Positions 1-7,009 of a stretch of 29,862 nucleotides of DNA are shown here, piece after piece; within the stretch, counting starts at the first letter, position 1; each line of letters begins with the position of its first letter. The DNA comes from JBLRWS01 sp047921075 (GTDB lineage: Bacteria; Bacteroidota; Rhodothermia; Balneolales; Balneolaceae), in assembly GCA_047921075.1 (NCBI GenBank), contig JBLRWS010000031.1:1-29862 (forward strand). The letters run 5' to 3'. The notes below the pieces were generated by a model, which worked only from the letters and a program-made list of their open reading frames with translations, ran no database searches and was not told where the DNA came from. The translations under genes were made by a program, and so were the position numbers.

Positions 1-167
1 TCCATGTAAACTACGATCCGGCCGGTGTGTTTTTACAGGCATCGCATGCATACCCGAATGAGCAATCACCGCCTGCACAAATCAAAGGCCGGATTGTTCA
101 TCAGCCTGAAATAGGTTTTTATGGATCTATTCAACTACCCATAGTAAACAGAATAGAACCTCTTTAG
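1..167 (+). CDS. C-terminal fragment of an unidentified protein (5' truncated)
   Basis: An open frame runs in from the left edge (first whole codon at position 3) and ends at TAG 165-167. It gives 54 residues that begin HVNYDPAGVF and end PIVNRIEPL. I do not recognise the family and no catalytic motif is visible in this tail. It converges on the hydrolase gene, and the two stop codons overlap by four bases (TTAG, 164-167). Such tight tail-to-tail packing is common in this window and supports the frame being real. The sequence upstream of the window is needed to identify it. Confidence 0.55.
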   Translation, partial: HVNYDPAGVFLQASHAYPNEQSPPAQIKGRIVHQPEIGFYGSIQLPIVNRIEPL

Positions 168-973
168 CTGTTTTCCGGCGCGTTTAGAAAAGCGTTGGCA
201 ATCGCCGCAAAGCGTGTGGGTTGATCCAGAAATGCGTAGTGCCCGGCCTGCTCGATGGTGACCAGAGCACTGTTTGCCAATCCCTGTTCAAGGCGTCGGG
301 CCTGATCCATCGGCGTGGCGGCATCGTTCTCGCCCCAAAGCAGCAGAATATCGTGAGGGATGGAGCGAAGGTGATCATCGAAGTGTTCGGATACGGATCG
401 CACAAATGTTTCGCGCATTACGCCGGCCAGTTTCTGATAATCGCTGGAACCAAGCGATTTCCAAAGACGGGTGGTGCGGAGTTTGGACAGTGCCTTCTCG
501 CGCAGTGCTCCCGGAAGTATGGAGAATGGCAGCTTCAGGAGTTTTGCGGTCCACGATTTAAGGTAGAACGTAGTACTTCGCTTCGGCTTGAGGCCCGCCC
601 CGCCGGTGATAAGAATTCGCCGAAAGAAACGCTGTTTATCACCATCACGTAACAGCTTAAGCATTACTCTGCACCCGAATGAGTGAGCCACTACATCCAC
701 CGGCTCTTTCCCGCATTCGCGATGCACAAATTGTTGAACAAGGTCGGCGTAATCGCCAATATCCCACGCATCTGCCGGGTCTTCCGATTGGCCAAAGCCG
801 GGAAAATCGAGCAAGATACAGGTGCGCCCGGACGAAAGAGCCTTAGCCAGCGGTTTCATTACTCCCGAGTGGCTGCCCCATCCGTGCAAAAAAAGAAGCG
901 GCCGACCACTCCCCATGCTCTGCCAGGCAACACGTTTTCCACGATGTTCAAAAAAATGGGGACTGTTTTGCAT
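164..973 (-). CDS. alpha/beta-hydrolase fold protein
   Basis: This 269-residue protein has a typical small alpha/beta-hydrolase layout. An oxyanion-hole HG lies at residues 30-31 (LFLHGWGS) and the nucleophile elbow AHSFG at 96-100 has Ser98. The likely acid is Asp217 (GENDAATP) and the likely base His245 (AGHYAF). There is no signal peptide, so it should be cytoplasmic. Spacing and motifs fit the esterase/MenH/BioH-like group, but the substrate cannot be read from the sequence. The elbow has Ala where the consensus has the first Gly, which is tolerated in the family. The ATG at 971-973 is preceded by a 70-nt divergent region shared with the helix-hairpin-helix gene. Confidence 0.88.
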   Translation of the reverse strand: MQNSPHFFEHRGKRVAWQSMGSGRPLLFLHGWGSHSGVMKPLAKALSSGRTCILLDFPGFGQSEDPADAWDIGDYADLVQQFVHRECGKEPVDVVAHSFGCRVMLKLLRDGDKQRFFRRILITGGAGLKPKRSTTFYLKSWTAKLLKLPFSILPGALREKALSKLRTTRLWKSLGSSDYQKLAGVMRETFVRSVSEHFDDHLRSIPHDILLLWGENDAATPMDQARRLEQGLANSALVTIEQAGHYAFLDQPTRFAAIANAFLNAPENS

Positions 974-1000
974 GCTGGTTGTAAGGAATTTCGCAAAAAG

Positions 1001-1020
1001 GGTTCCTATTAAGTAGAACC
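1001..1020. promoter_or_regulatory. inverted repeat in divergent intergenic region
   Basis: GGTTC and GAACC flank a 10-nt AT-rich spacer (GGTTC-N10-GAACC). The repeat lies in the 70-nt region between the divergent hydrolase and helix-hairpin-helix genes. The position suits an operator, but the half-sites are only 5 bp, so chance occurrence is possible. Confidence 0.25.
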
Positions 1021-1043
1021 GATGTACAAACTGGAGGAAGATA

Positions 1044-1559
1044 ATGAAACGTTCTCTTTACTTTCTACTCGATAAGCTTCACATCAGCCGGGCGGAGCGC
1101 ATCACCATTTCATTTTTGATGATTTCGGCAGTAGGCCTGCACACGCTAACCGGAATGATGTCACCAACGCCATCCTACTCGCCCGAGGAGTATGCCGTGC
1201 TGGAGCAGATTTTTCTGGAACGAAGCAGCTCCATCCAGCAAGAGCGGGAGAAGGTTGATCTGAGATATGAACCATTACTTGCAGCCGAAACCCGCTCTGT
1301 TACAGAACCAGCGATGATCTCATCGGAAGCTGACACGGTGCAGACTGACGAAGAGGCCTCATTACAGGAACCGATTAACATCAACACGGCCGATGCCGAA
1401 ACCCTTCAATTATTGCCGGGTATTGGCCCTGCGTATGCTCAACGCATTATAGAGTGGCGAGCCGAGCACGGTGCGTTTCAAACCAAAGAGCAGCTGATGG
1501 ACGTACGCGGCATTGGTCCGGCACGGCTTGAGGCCATTCGGGAATTGATCGTTTTGTAA
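1044..1559 (+). CDS. membrane-anchored ComEA-like helix-hairpin-helix protein
   Basis: The 171-residue protein has a short basic N-terminus and one hydrophobic segment (about 20-38), then a charged linker. A C-terminal double helix-hairpin-helix module spans about 111-170. The module has the ComEA signature: INTADAETLQLLPGIGPAYA at 113-132 and a second hairpin VRGIGPARLEAI at 154-165. Such domains bind double-stranded DNA without sequence specificity, and ComEA proteins act in DNA uptake at the membrane. Here the role is inferred from the domain alone, and no other competence gene is nearby. GGAGGA at 1033-1038, five bases before the ATG, is one of the clearest ribosome-binding sites in the window. 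Confidence 0.85.
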   Translation: MKRSLYFLLDKLHISRAERITISFLMISAVGLHTLTGMMSPTPSYSPEEYAVLEQIFLERSSSIQQEREKVDLRYEPLLAAETRSVTEPAMISSEADTVQTDEEASLQEPININTADAETLQLLPGIGPAYAQRIIEWRAEHGAFQTKEQLMDVRGIGPARLEAIRELIVL

Positions 1560-1576
1560 CCTTTTCAGCTTCGATA

Positions 1577-1613
1577 CGGCTTTTTTCTTCACTATTTTCA
1601 AAAGAAAAAGCCG
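1577..1613 (+). promoter_or_regulatory. inverted repeat covering the porX ribosome-binding region
   Basis: The arms are CGGCTTTTTTCTT (1577-1589) and AAGAAAAAGCCG (1602-1613). They pair over 12 bp with one bulged T around a 12-nt loop. The 3' arm ends two bases before the porX ATG (1616) and contains the only purine-rich stretch that could bind the ribosome. No T-run follows, so a standard terminator for the upstream gene is less likely than an RNA structure affecting porX translation. Function is inferred. Confidence 0.4.
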
Positions 1614-1615
1614 AT

Positions 1616-3157
1616 ATGCCAACACGTATTCTATGGGCTGACGATGAAATCGATCAGCTGAAAGCACACATCATTTTTTTAGAGAAAAAAGGGTTCGAGG
1701 TGGTTCCCGTCTCGAACGGGGAGGATGCCGTCTCACTGGTTGGGGAGCAGGGGTTCGACCTTGTTTTTCTGGATGAACAGATGCCGGGAATGGACGGGCT
1801 GGCTACGCTCGAGAAGATACAAGAGATCTCTTCCAATCTGCCGGTGATTATGATCACCAAAAGCGAGGAGGAGTCGATCATGGAGGATGCGATTGGCAGC
1901 AAAATTTCCGACTACCTGATCAAGCCGGTCAATCCGAATCAGATTCTGCTCTCCATCAAGCGAACACTTGACAAGCGCCGCATCGAAAATGAGAAATCAG
2001 CGCAATCGTACCTACGTAATTTTAACGAGTTGAGTGCCCGTTTTAATTCTGAAACCGGATGGAAAGGATGGATTGACATCTACAAAAAACTCACCCACTG
2101 GGAGCTGAATCTGGAGGAGAGCGACGAAGGGCTGCAACAGGTGCTGGCCGATCAGTTTCAGCAGGCCAATCAGGAATTTGCACGGTTTGTGGAGCTGGAG
2201 TATAAATCGTGGGTACAGGGTACCGACGATCGTCCGATGCTGAGCCCCGATATCCTTCAAAACTCGGTGTTTCCAAAACTTCGCAATGACGAGAAGGTAG
2301 TCTTTATCCTGATCGACTGTTTGCGGTACGATCAGTGGGTGTTGTTCGAGCGGATTTTGTCTGAGATGTATACGATTCAGACTCAGTTTTACTACTCCAT
2401 TTTACCCACGGCAACGCCGTATTCAAGGAATTCTATATTTGCAGGTCTCTATCCGCTGGAGATTAAGACACGCCACCCGTTGCTCTGGAAAATGGGGCAA
2501 GACGAGCACTCTCTGAATCAACACGAAGAAGAGCTGTTGCAAAAATATCTCGACCGGAACCATCTAAAAGTATCGTTAAAGTACGAGAAGATTATCAATC
2601 CGGACGATGGGAAAAAGATTGCGGATAAGATTCAGAACTTTACGCAAAATCAGCTATCGGCCATTGTCTACAATTTTGTGGATACGCTGGTGCACAGCCG
2701 CAGTGACTCAGAGGTGTTAAAACAGTTGGCTCCCGATGTGGCCGCTTTTCGCTCTATTACCGAGGGTTGGTTTCAACACTCAACGCTGTATCAGATTTTC
2801 AGGGAGCTTGCCAATGAGGATGTAACGGTAGTGGTAACGTCCGATCACGGTTCGATACGGGCCCTGCGCGACACCAAAGTGTTCGGCGACCGCGACACGG
2901 CCACAAACCTTCGGTATAAATACGGCCGCAACCTGAAGGCTGAAGAGAATGCCGCTATCTATTTTGATAAACCCGAAGAGGTGCAGCTGCCGGTAGAGCC
3001 GCCGGCCAACAGTTATATTATTGCCAAAGAAGATTACTATTTTGTTTATCCAACCAACTACAACAAATTTCAGAACCGGTATATGGACACCTTTCAGCAC
3101 GGCGGTGCATCTATGGAAGAGATGATATTACCCCTGTCGGTGATGAAGCCACGGTAA
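1616..3157 (+). CDS. porX: PorX-type response regulator with PglZ-like effector domain
   Basis: The 513-residue protein begins with a receiver domain (1-120): acidic pair Asp9/Asp10, phospho-acceptor Asp53 in VFLDEQMPG, Thr81 and Lys103. A helical linker follows, then an alkaline-phosphatase-superfamily (PglZ) domain from about 225. That domain carries putative metal ligands at Asp234 (LIDCLRYDQW), Asp356 (FVDTLVHS), Asp410-His411 (SDHGS) and His495 (FQHGG), plus the conserved PTATPYSRN segment (264-272) that should hold the active-site Thr. Length and order match PorX, which with PorY and an ECF sigma factor controls type IX secretion genes in Bacteroidota, and whose effector domain has been reported to cleave oligonucleotides. 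tsaE follows 7 nt later; porX-tsaE adjacency is, as I recall, common in this phylum. The partner kinase is not in the window. Confidence 0.93.
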   Translation: MPTRILWADDEIDQLKAHIIFLEKKGFEVVPVSNGEDAVSLVGEQGFDLVFLDEQMPGMDGLATLEKIQEISSNLPVIMITKSEEESIMEDAIGSKISDYLIKPVNPNQILLSIKRTLDKRRIENEKSAQSYLRNFNELSARFNSETGWKGWIDIYKKLTHWELNLEESDEGLQQVLADQFQQANQEFARFVELEYKSWVQGTDDRPMLSPDILQNSVFPKLRNDEKVVFILIDCLRYDQWVLFERILSEMYTIQTQFYYSILPTATPYSRNSIFAGLYPLEIKTRHPLLWKMGQDEHSLNQHEEELLQKYLDRNHLKVSLKYEKIINPDDGKKIADKIQNFTQNQLSAIVYNFVDTLVHSRSDSEVLKQLAPDVAAFRSITEGWFQHSTLYQIFRELANEDVTVVVTSDHGSIRALRDTKVFGDRDTATNLRYKYGRNLKAEENAAIYFDKPEEVQLPVEPPANSYIIAKEDYYFVYPTNYNKFQNRYMDTFQHGGASMEEMILPLSVMKPR

Positions 3158-3164
3158 GGAGAGG

Positions 3165-3590
3165 ATGAGCGAACGAACGGTAGTAACCACCGGCGAAGAG
3201 GAGACGAAACAGCTGGCCGAAAAGATTGGGCGAGAGGCGGAAGCCGGTGATATTTTCTGCCTGAAAGGCACCCTGGGGGCCGGTAAAACGCACTTTGTAA
3301 AGGGATTTGTTCGCGCATTTGGTATCTTGGAGGAAGCCGTTTCGAGCCCTACGTTTACGCTGGTGCATGAGTACGATGGTTCACTGCCGGTCTATCACTT
3401 CGACTGTTACCGGCTGAACCGGGCCGAAGAGGCGATTGAAATTGGCGCGGAAGAATATTTCTATGGCACCGGCGTTTGCATCATCGAATGGCCGGAACGG
3501 ATTGAGCCGATTTTGCCTTCGAAACGCACAACCATCACATTTACCATTACGGGCGAACAGACCCGTACAATTCGTATCGAAAAGACGTGA
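3165..3590 (+). CDS. tsaE: tRNA threonylcarbamoyladenosine biosynthesis ATPase TsaE
   Basis: A 141-residue P-loop protein of the normal TsaE length. The Walker A motif GTLGAGKT is at 35-42, the switch-like SSPTF at 60-64, the HFDCYRL segment with Asp80 at 79-84, and the family IIEWPER at 106-112. TsaE acts with TsaB and TsaD to place threonylcarbamoyl on A37 of ANN-decoding tRNAs in the cytoplasm. The ATG is preceded by GGAGAGG, a good ribosome-binding site, 7 nt after the porX stop. tsaD begins at 29811, so two members of the complex are encoded about 26 kb apart. Confidence 0.95.
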   Translation: MSERTVVTTGEEETKQLAEKIGREAEAGDIFCLKGTLGAGKTHFVKGFVRAFGILEEAVSSPTFTLVHEYDGSLPVYHFDCYRLNRAEEAIEIGAEEYFYGTGVCIIEWPERIEPILPSKRTTITFTITGEQTRTIRIEKT

Positions 3591-3865
3591 AAAAGCGACG
3601 ACTTTCATACAGGCTCGACCTGCTTCCGGTGATTTATCCTTATCACCGCCGGGCAACCAATGCCATTCAGCAGGGGGATTTGGTGTATTACGGCCCTTCG
3701 CCCGAATTTTACGGCATCGGCGAAGTGATTGATATGCAGGAGGGTTACAGTGTGATCGATTTTCGTGGTACCGGCCTTCTTGGCATCGAGAAAGATGTGA
3801 TTGCCAATAAGTATGTGATTCCTATCCACAAGTTAAATCTTGGATATATTCTCAAAAATACCTGA
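3587..3865 (+). CDS. small uncharacterised protein, translationally coupled to tsaE
   Basis: A 92-residue basic protein starts at a GTG that overlaps the tsaE stop as GTGA (3587-3590). I cannot assign a family. The N-terminus is Arg/Tyr-rich (KKRRLSYRLDLLPVIYPYHRR), as in a nucleic-acid-binding tail. The rest (about 28-85) alternates short beta-prone runs with Gly turns (GDLVYYG, GIGEVIDMQEG, GTGLLGIEKDVI), which suggests a small SH3-like barrel. No signal peptide or membrane segment is seen. Overlap with tsaE implies co-translation and perhaps a translation-related role. The fold is inferred by eye only. Confidence 0.75.
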   Translation: MKKRRLSYRLDLLPVIYPYHRRATNAIQQGDLVYYGPSPEFYGIGEVIDMQEGYSVIDFRGTGLLGIEKDVIANKYVIPIHKLNLGYILKNT

Positions 3866-3872
3866 GATACAG

Positions 3873-5270
3873 TTACCGCATCGCTCCAAGCCGGCTCGCA
3901 ACCCAGATCAGGAGCGACACGCCCAGCCCGGGGTAAAAGGGCTCCCATCCCATAAAAAGATAGCCCGCATCACCGGCCGGAAACCATGTGCCAAGCATAA
4001 GCCAGGCAAGTGAAACCAGGCTGCTTAAAATCAGGTTTAAAATGACCGCCCCGCTGCCCATCCGAAACAGCGGCAGATAAATGCCCAGAACCGGGATCAG
4101 CAACGCGGGGATAAAGACCGAACCGATGACGTACCAGAGATCAATCACGCTGGGATAGAGAATGATGAGCAGAACACCAATTAGCCCCGACAGGAAAAAA
4201 CCGTATTTGGTGAGCCGGTTTGGCTTTGATGCCGGCCGAAAATGGTGTAGAAAATCGCGCCCCATGGTTTGTCCGGAGAGAAATAGATAACTGTCCAGCG
4301 TAGACATGATGGTGGCCAGCAGGCTTACAAAGAAAAGGCCGATGGCCCCCGCCGGCAATAGGGTGGCAGCCAGCTCGGGGTAGGCCAGCAGTGGCTGTTC
4401 GAGCCCGCCGCCTAAAATAGCAAACGCATAGAGCCCGGCAGTACAGGTAAGAATATCGAAGAAGAGCCAAAAGCCGATGGAGATAAAAATTCCACGTTTG
4501 GCCGTTTCAGGAGAGTTGGCCGCTGCCGCTCGCTGATGAAAACTGGGATCAACAAAAGTCCAGAGAGCAATAAAAAACCAGACCAAAATATACTGCCAGC
4601 TGTTGCCGCCGGTGATGTCGAGGTGAGAATCGGGCAGCGCTTGCAGCAGGGTTGGGATCCCCCCAAAGTCGGCCACGGCGTAACCGATCAGCAGAATAAA
4701 ACCACTGAACATCAGTACAATTTGTAGAATATCGGTACGTACCACCGCCTGAAATCCGCCGATGGTGATGTAGATAATAGAGAAGAGCGCTACAACCGCA
4801 GCGTAGAAAAGTACAGGCGCTTCTCCACCCGTTAAAAACTGGAACAACAGTGCCAGCATCAAAATGTAGGGAGCGGGGCTTACCAGAATAAACACCGGCA
4901 GCGCACTGATGCGTCCGGCGGTTCCGGAGTAGGTTGTACCCATCGCTTCGGGGAGCGAAAGAGCCGGATTCAGGCGAACCTTGCCGGCCAATAAAATGGC
5001 AAACAGGGCTGAAAATAGATAGAAGGGAACGGCCAGAATCAAGAATTGCGATACCCCGAATTGGTAGCTCCACTCACCAATGCCTAAGATGCCGCCATAC
5101 CAAGTGGAAACCAGCGTAGCCACAAATGCGGGCAGAGTGATGGTGCGCCCGCTCAGCAGATAGTCGGACTCATTGCTGTCATCGGCGCGCTTCCTCCAGC
5201 TCAAATAGAGCAGTAAACCGAAATAACCCGCTACCAGCAGCCAGTCGATGGGGGATAAGACAGTGGTCAA
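3873..5270 (-). CDS. sodium:solute symporter (SSS) family transporter
   Basis: The 465-residue inner-membrane protein has roughly a dozen hydrophobic segments across its whole length. Family features include the early SDYLLSGRTITLPAFVAT region (35-52), the WYGGILGIGEWSY stretch following it, and a mid-protein VDPSFHQRAAAAN region. Members couple Na+ entry to uptake of sugars, amino acids, vitamins or ions. The start ATG overlaps the stop of the thiamine pyrophosphokinase gene by four bases (5267-5270), so the pair is probably co-translated and the cargo may be thiamin or a precursor. SSS-family thiamin transporters (ThiV) have been proposed before, to my memory. Substrate is inference; family is secure. 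Confidence 0.9.
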   Translation of the reverse strand: MTTVLSPIDWLLVAGYFGLLLYLSWRKRADDSNESDYLLSGRTITLPAFVATLVSTWYGGILGIGEWSYQFGVSQFLILAVPFYLFSALFAILLAGKVRLNPALSLPEAMGTTYSGTAGRISALPVFILVSPAPYILMLALLFQFLTGGEAPVLFYAAVVALFSIIYITIGGFQAVVRTDILQIVLMFSGFILLIGYAVADFGGIPTLLQALPDSHLDITGGNSWQYILVWFFIALWTFVDPSFHQRAAAANSPETAKRGIFISIGFWLFFDILTCTAGLYAFAILGGGLEQPLLAYPELAATLLPAGAIGLFFVSLLATIMSTLDSYLFLSGQTMGRDFLHHFRPASKPNRLTKYGFFLSGLIGVLLIILYPSVIDLWYVIGSVFIPALLIPVLGIYLPLFRMGSGAVILNLILSSLVSLAWLMLGTWFPAGDAGYLFMGWEPFYPGLGVSLLIWVASRLGAMR

Positions 5271-5950
5271 AAGGTGGCTGGTTTGTGGTTGATAATGAGC
5301 AGCAGATCGCCTTTTCGGTAGTGAATGGAGAGATGGCTGCCGGTGGTGCGGTTCGAGCTTCCGTCCCGGACGCCATTTTCGAGCGGCTCACCACGTAACG
5401 GATACTGCAACCCGCCGGTTGTAATCTCTTCAACCCGGCCGGACAGTGGGAAAAGTGACACATCCAGCCCCGGTTCAATATCGGTTTCGTACGGAGAATC
5501 GATCAGAAAGAGGTCGCTATGAGCATCCCGAAATACCAGCTGTTTGAACCGGGAATGAAAGCGCGCCATTACCGAGAGGTTTTTTAGGGCGTGATCGAAC
5601 CGAAGCCCGGTTGCTCCGAATACCAACACGGATTGTGCGTTTTGTTGATGGGCGTATTGGAGCGCTTTTTCCAGATCGTTGGTCTCCTGGCAAGGGTCGT
5701 GAATCACCTCCATGGTATCGCCCGTTTCGGGTGTAAAACTATCGAGGTCGCCAATTACCGCATCGGGCATCAATTTCATCTCGCGGGCTCGGTTGCCCCC
5801 GCCATCAGCGGCAATAAACATCCGGCAGGCGTTGGTTGCATCTTCGAGCATGGTGCGCGGCGGCGGGCTGCCATCACACAGTAAAACAGCGTCGAATGGC
5901 TGTCGGTGAAATGGAATGGGGTGTACAGGTGAATCAGGTTTAGTTTGCAT
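5267..5950 (-). CDS. thiamine pyrophosphokinase
   Basis: This 227-residue protein carries the thiamine pyrophosphokinase signature: AADGGGNRARE (48-57), VIGDLDS (65-71), NDLEKAL (91-97, matching the family TDLEKAL) and GATGLRFDH (112-120). A C-terminal Ser/Thr-rich beta domain follows, as expected for the thiamin site. The enzyme transfers pyrophosphate from ATP to thiamin to make the cofactor. It is the first gene of a minus-strand pair with the symporter. The 66-nt region upstream holds no thi-box-like CTGAGA motif and is too short for a TPP riboswitch, so regulation is not by the usual riboswitch at this position. Confidence 0.92.
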   Translation of the reverse strand: MQTKPDSPVHPIPFHRQPFDAVLLCDGSPPPRTMLEDATNACRMFIAADGGGNRAREMKLMPDAVIGDLDSFTPETGDTMEVIHDPCQETNDLEKALQYAHQQNAQSVLVFGATGLRFDHALKNLSVMARFHSRFKQLVFRDAHSDLFLIDSPYETDIEPGLDVSLFPLSGRVEEITTGGLQYPLRGEPLENGVRDGSSNRTTGSHLSIHYRKGDLLLIINHKPATF

Positions 5951-5980
5951 TGTTGACGGATAACCGAGATTTTAGAAGGC

Positions 5981-5996
5981 TATTTTGTACAATATA
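5981..5996. promoter_or_regulatory. near-perfect palindrome between divergent genes
   Basis: TATTTTGTACAATATA pairs at 14 of 16 positions around the core TTGTACAA (5985-5992). It sits in the 66-nt gap between the thiamine pyrophosphokinase and nrnA-like genes, where both promoters must lie. It could be an operator, or simply overlapping AT-rich -10 elements facing both ways. Confidence 0.35.
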
Positions 5997-6016
5997 AGAG
6001 TTAACCAGAAGGCTGT

Positions 6017-7009
6017 ATGTTTAAGAAACTGATTGAGCGCATAAGAAAGTACAAAACCGTGGGCGTTTTTTCTCACGTTCGTCCCGATGGCGACTGCATC
6101 GGCTCGCAGGTAGCGCTGTGCCGATGGTTACAAAAAAACGGGCACGAAGCGTTCGCATTTAATGATGACGAGGTGCCGGACTATCTGCAATTTTTAACGG
6201 GATATTATCCGGTTCAGAGGCCGGATGAGGCGACGGTTGCCGCCTGCGATCTGTTTATTGTAGTGGATGGCAATACGCCGCATCGTTTCGGGCGCTACCA
6301 GCAGTGGAGGGAGCAGCTGGGGACGCCTTCGCTGATGATCGATCACCACCCGGAACCCGACCCGGTGTTTGATGAATCGGTGTCGGTAGAAGATGCATCA
6401 TCGACCTGTGAGTTGATTTTTCGGCTGTTTGAGGAGCATGACATCAGCCAGCTCGATTCCGATACGGCAAAAGCGATCTATACCGGGATTTTGACCGATA
6501 CCGGATCGCTGCAGTTCGACAGTGTAAAGCCCGAAACGTTGGAGGCGGTGGCCACACTGCTTCGGCTGGGTAAATTTAAACCCAACGAAATTGCAGAAAA
6601 GGTATTTTCCAATCAAACACTGGAGCAGTTGAAGCTTTTAAGCAAGGCAATGGCCACCATTCAATTGTTCGAGAACAATCAGATTGCAGTGATGAGCGTT
6701 ACAAAGCAAATGTTAACCGAAACAGACACAACCAATGCCGATACCGGCGGATTTGTAAACTATCCGCTGAGCATTGCCGGGGTGAAAGCGGCGATTTTGT
6801 TAAAAGACCTCGATCATGATGGTATTAAAATGAGCCTGCGATCCAAAAGTGATGTAGATGTTAATCGTTGGGCACGTGAGTTGGGCGGAGGGGGCCACAA
6901 AAAGGCTTCCGGTGCGTGGCACGAAGGCCCGCTCGATAAAGCGATTGAAGAGACCGTGGCAATTGGTGCAAAACTGCTGAAAGAACTTGAACACGAATCT
7001 GTATCATAA
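6017..7009 (+). CDS. nrnA: DHH/DHHA1 phosphoesterase, NrnA-like
   Basis: The 330-residue protein has the DHH-family metal motifs: RPDGDCIGS (22-30, Asp25 and Asp27), VVDGN (Asp84), DHH at 109-111 and TDTGSLQF (160-167). The C-terminal DHHA1 domain has the Gly-rich substrate motif GGGGHKKASG (290-299). Architecture and length match NrnA, which degrades nano-RNAs and in many bacteria also removes the 3' phosphate of pAp; both use Mn2+ in the cytoplasm. Which activity dominates is not readable here. AGAAGG (6007-6012) serves as ribosome-binding site. The 3' end overlaps the htrA-like gene by 23 nt, which points to coupled expression. Confidence 0.9.
   Translation: MFKKLIERIRKYKTVGVFSHVRPDGDCIGSQVALCRWLQKNGHEAFAFNDDEVPDYLQFLTGYYPVQRPDEATVAACDLFIVVDGNTPHRFGRYQQWREQLGTPSLMIDHHPEPDPVFDESVSVEDASSTCELIFRLFEEHDISQLDSDTAKAIYTGILTDTGSLQFDSVKPETLEAVATLLRLGKFKPNEIAEKVFSNQTLEQLKLLSKAMATIQLFENNQIAVMSVTKQMLTETDTTNADTGGFVNYPLSIAGVKAAILLKDLDHDGIKMSLRSKSDVDVNRWARELGGGGHKKASGAWHEGPLDKAIEETVAIGAKLLKELEHESVS

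Noticed and set aside
5951..6016. TPP riboswitch before thiamine pyrophosphokinase
   Set aside because: The gap is only 66 nt and has no CTGAGA-type thi-box in either orientation.
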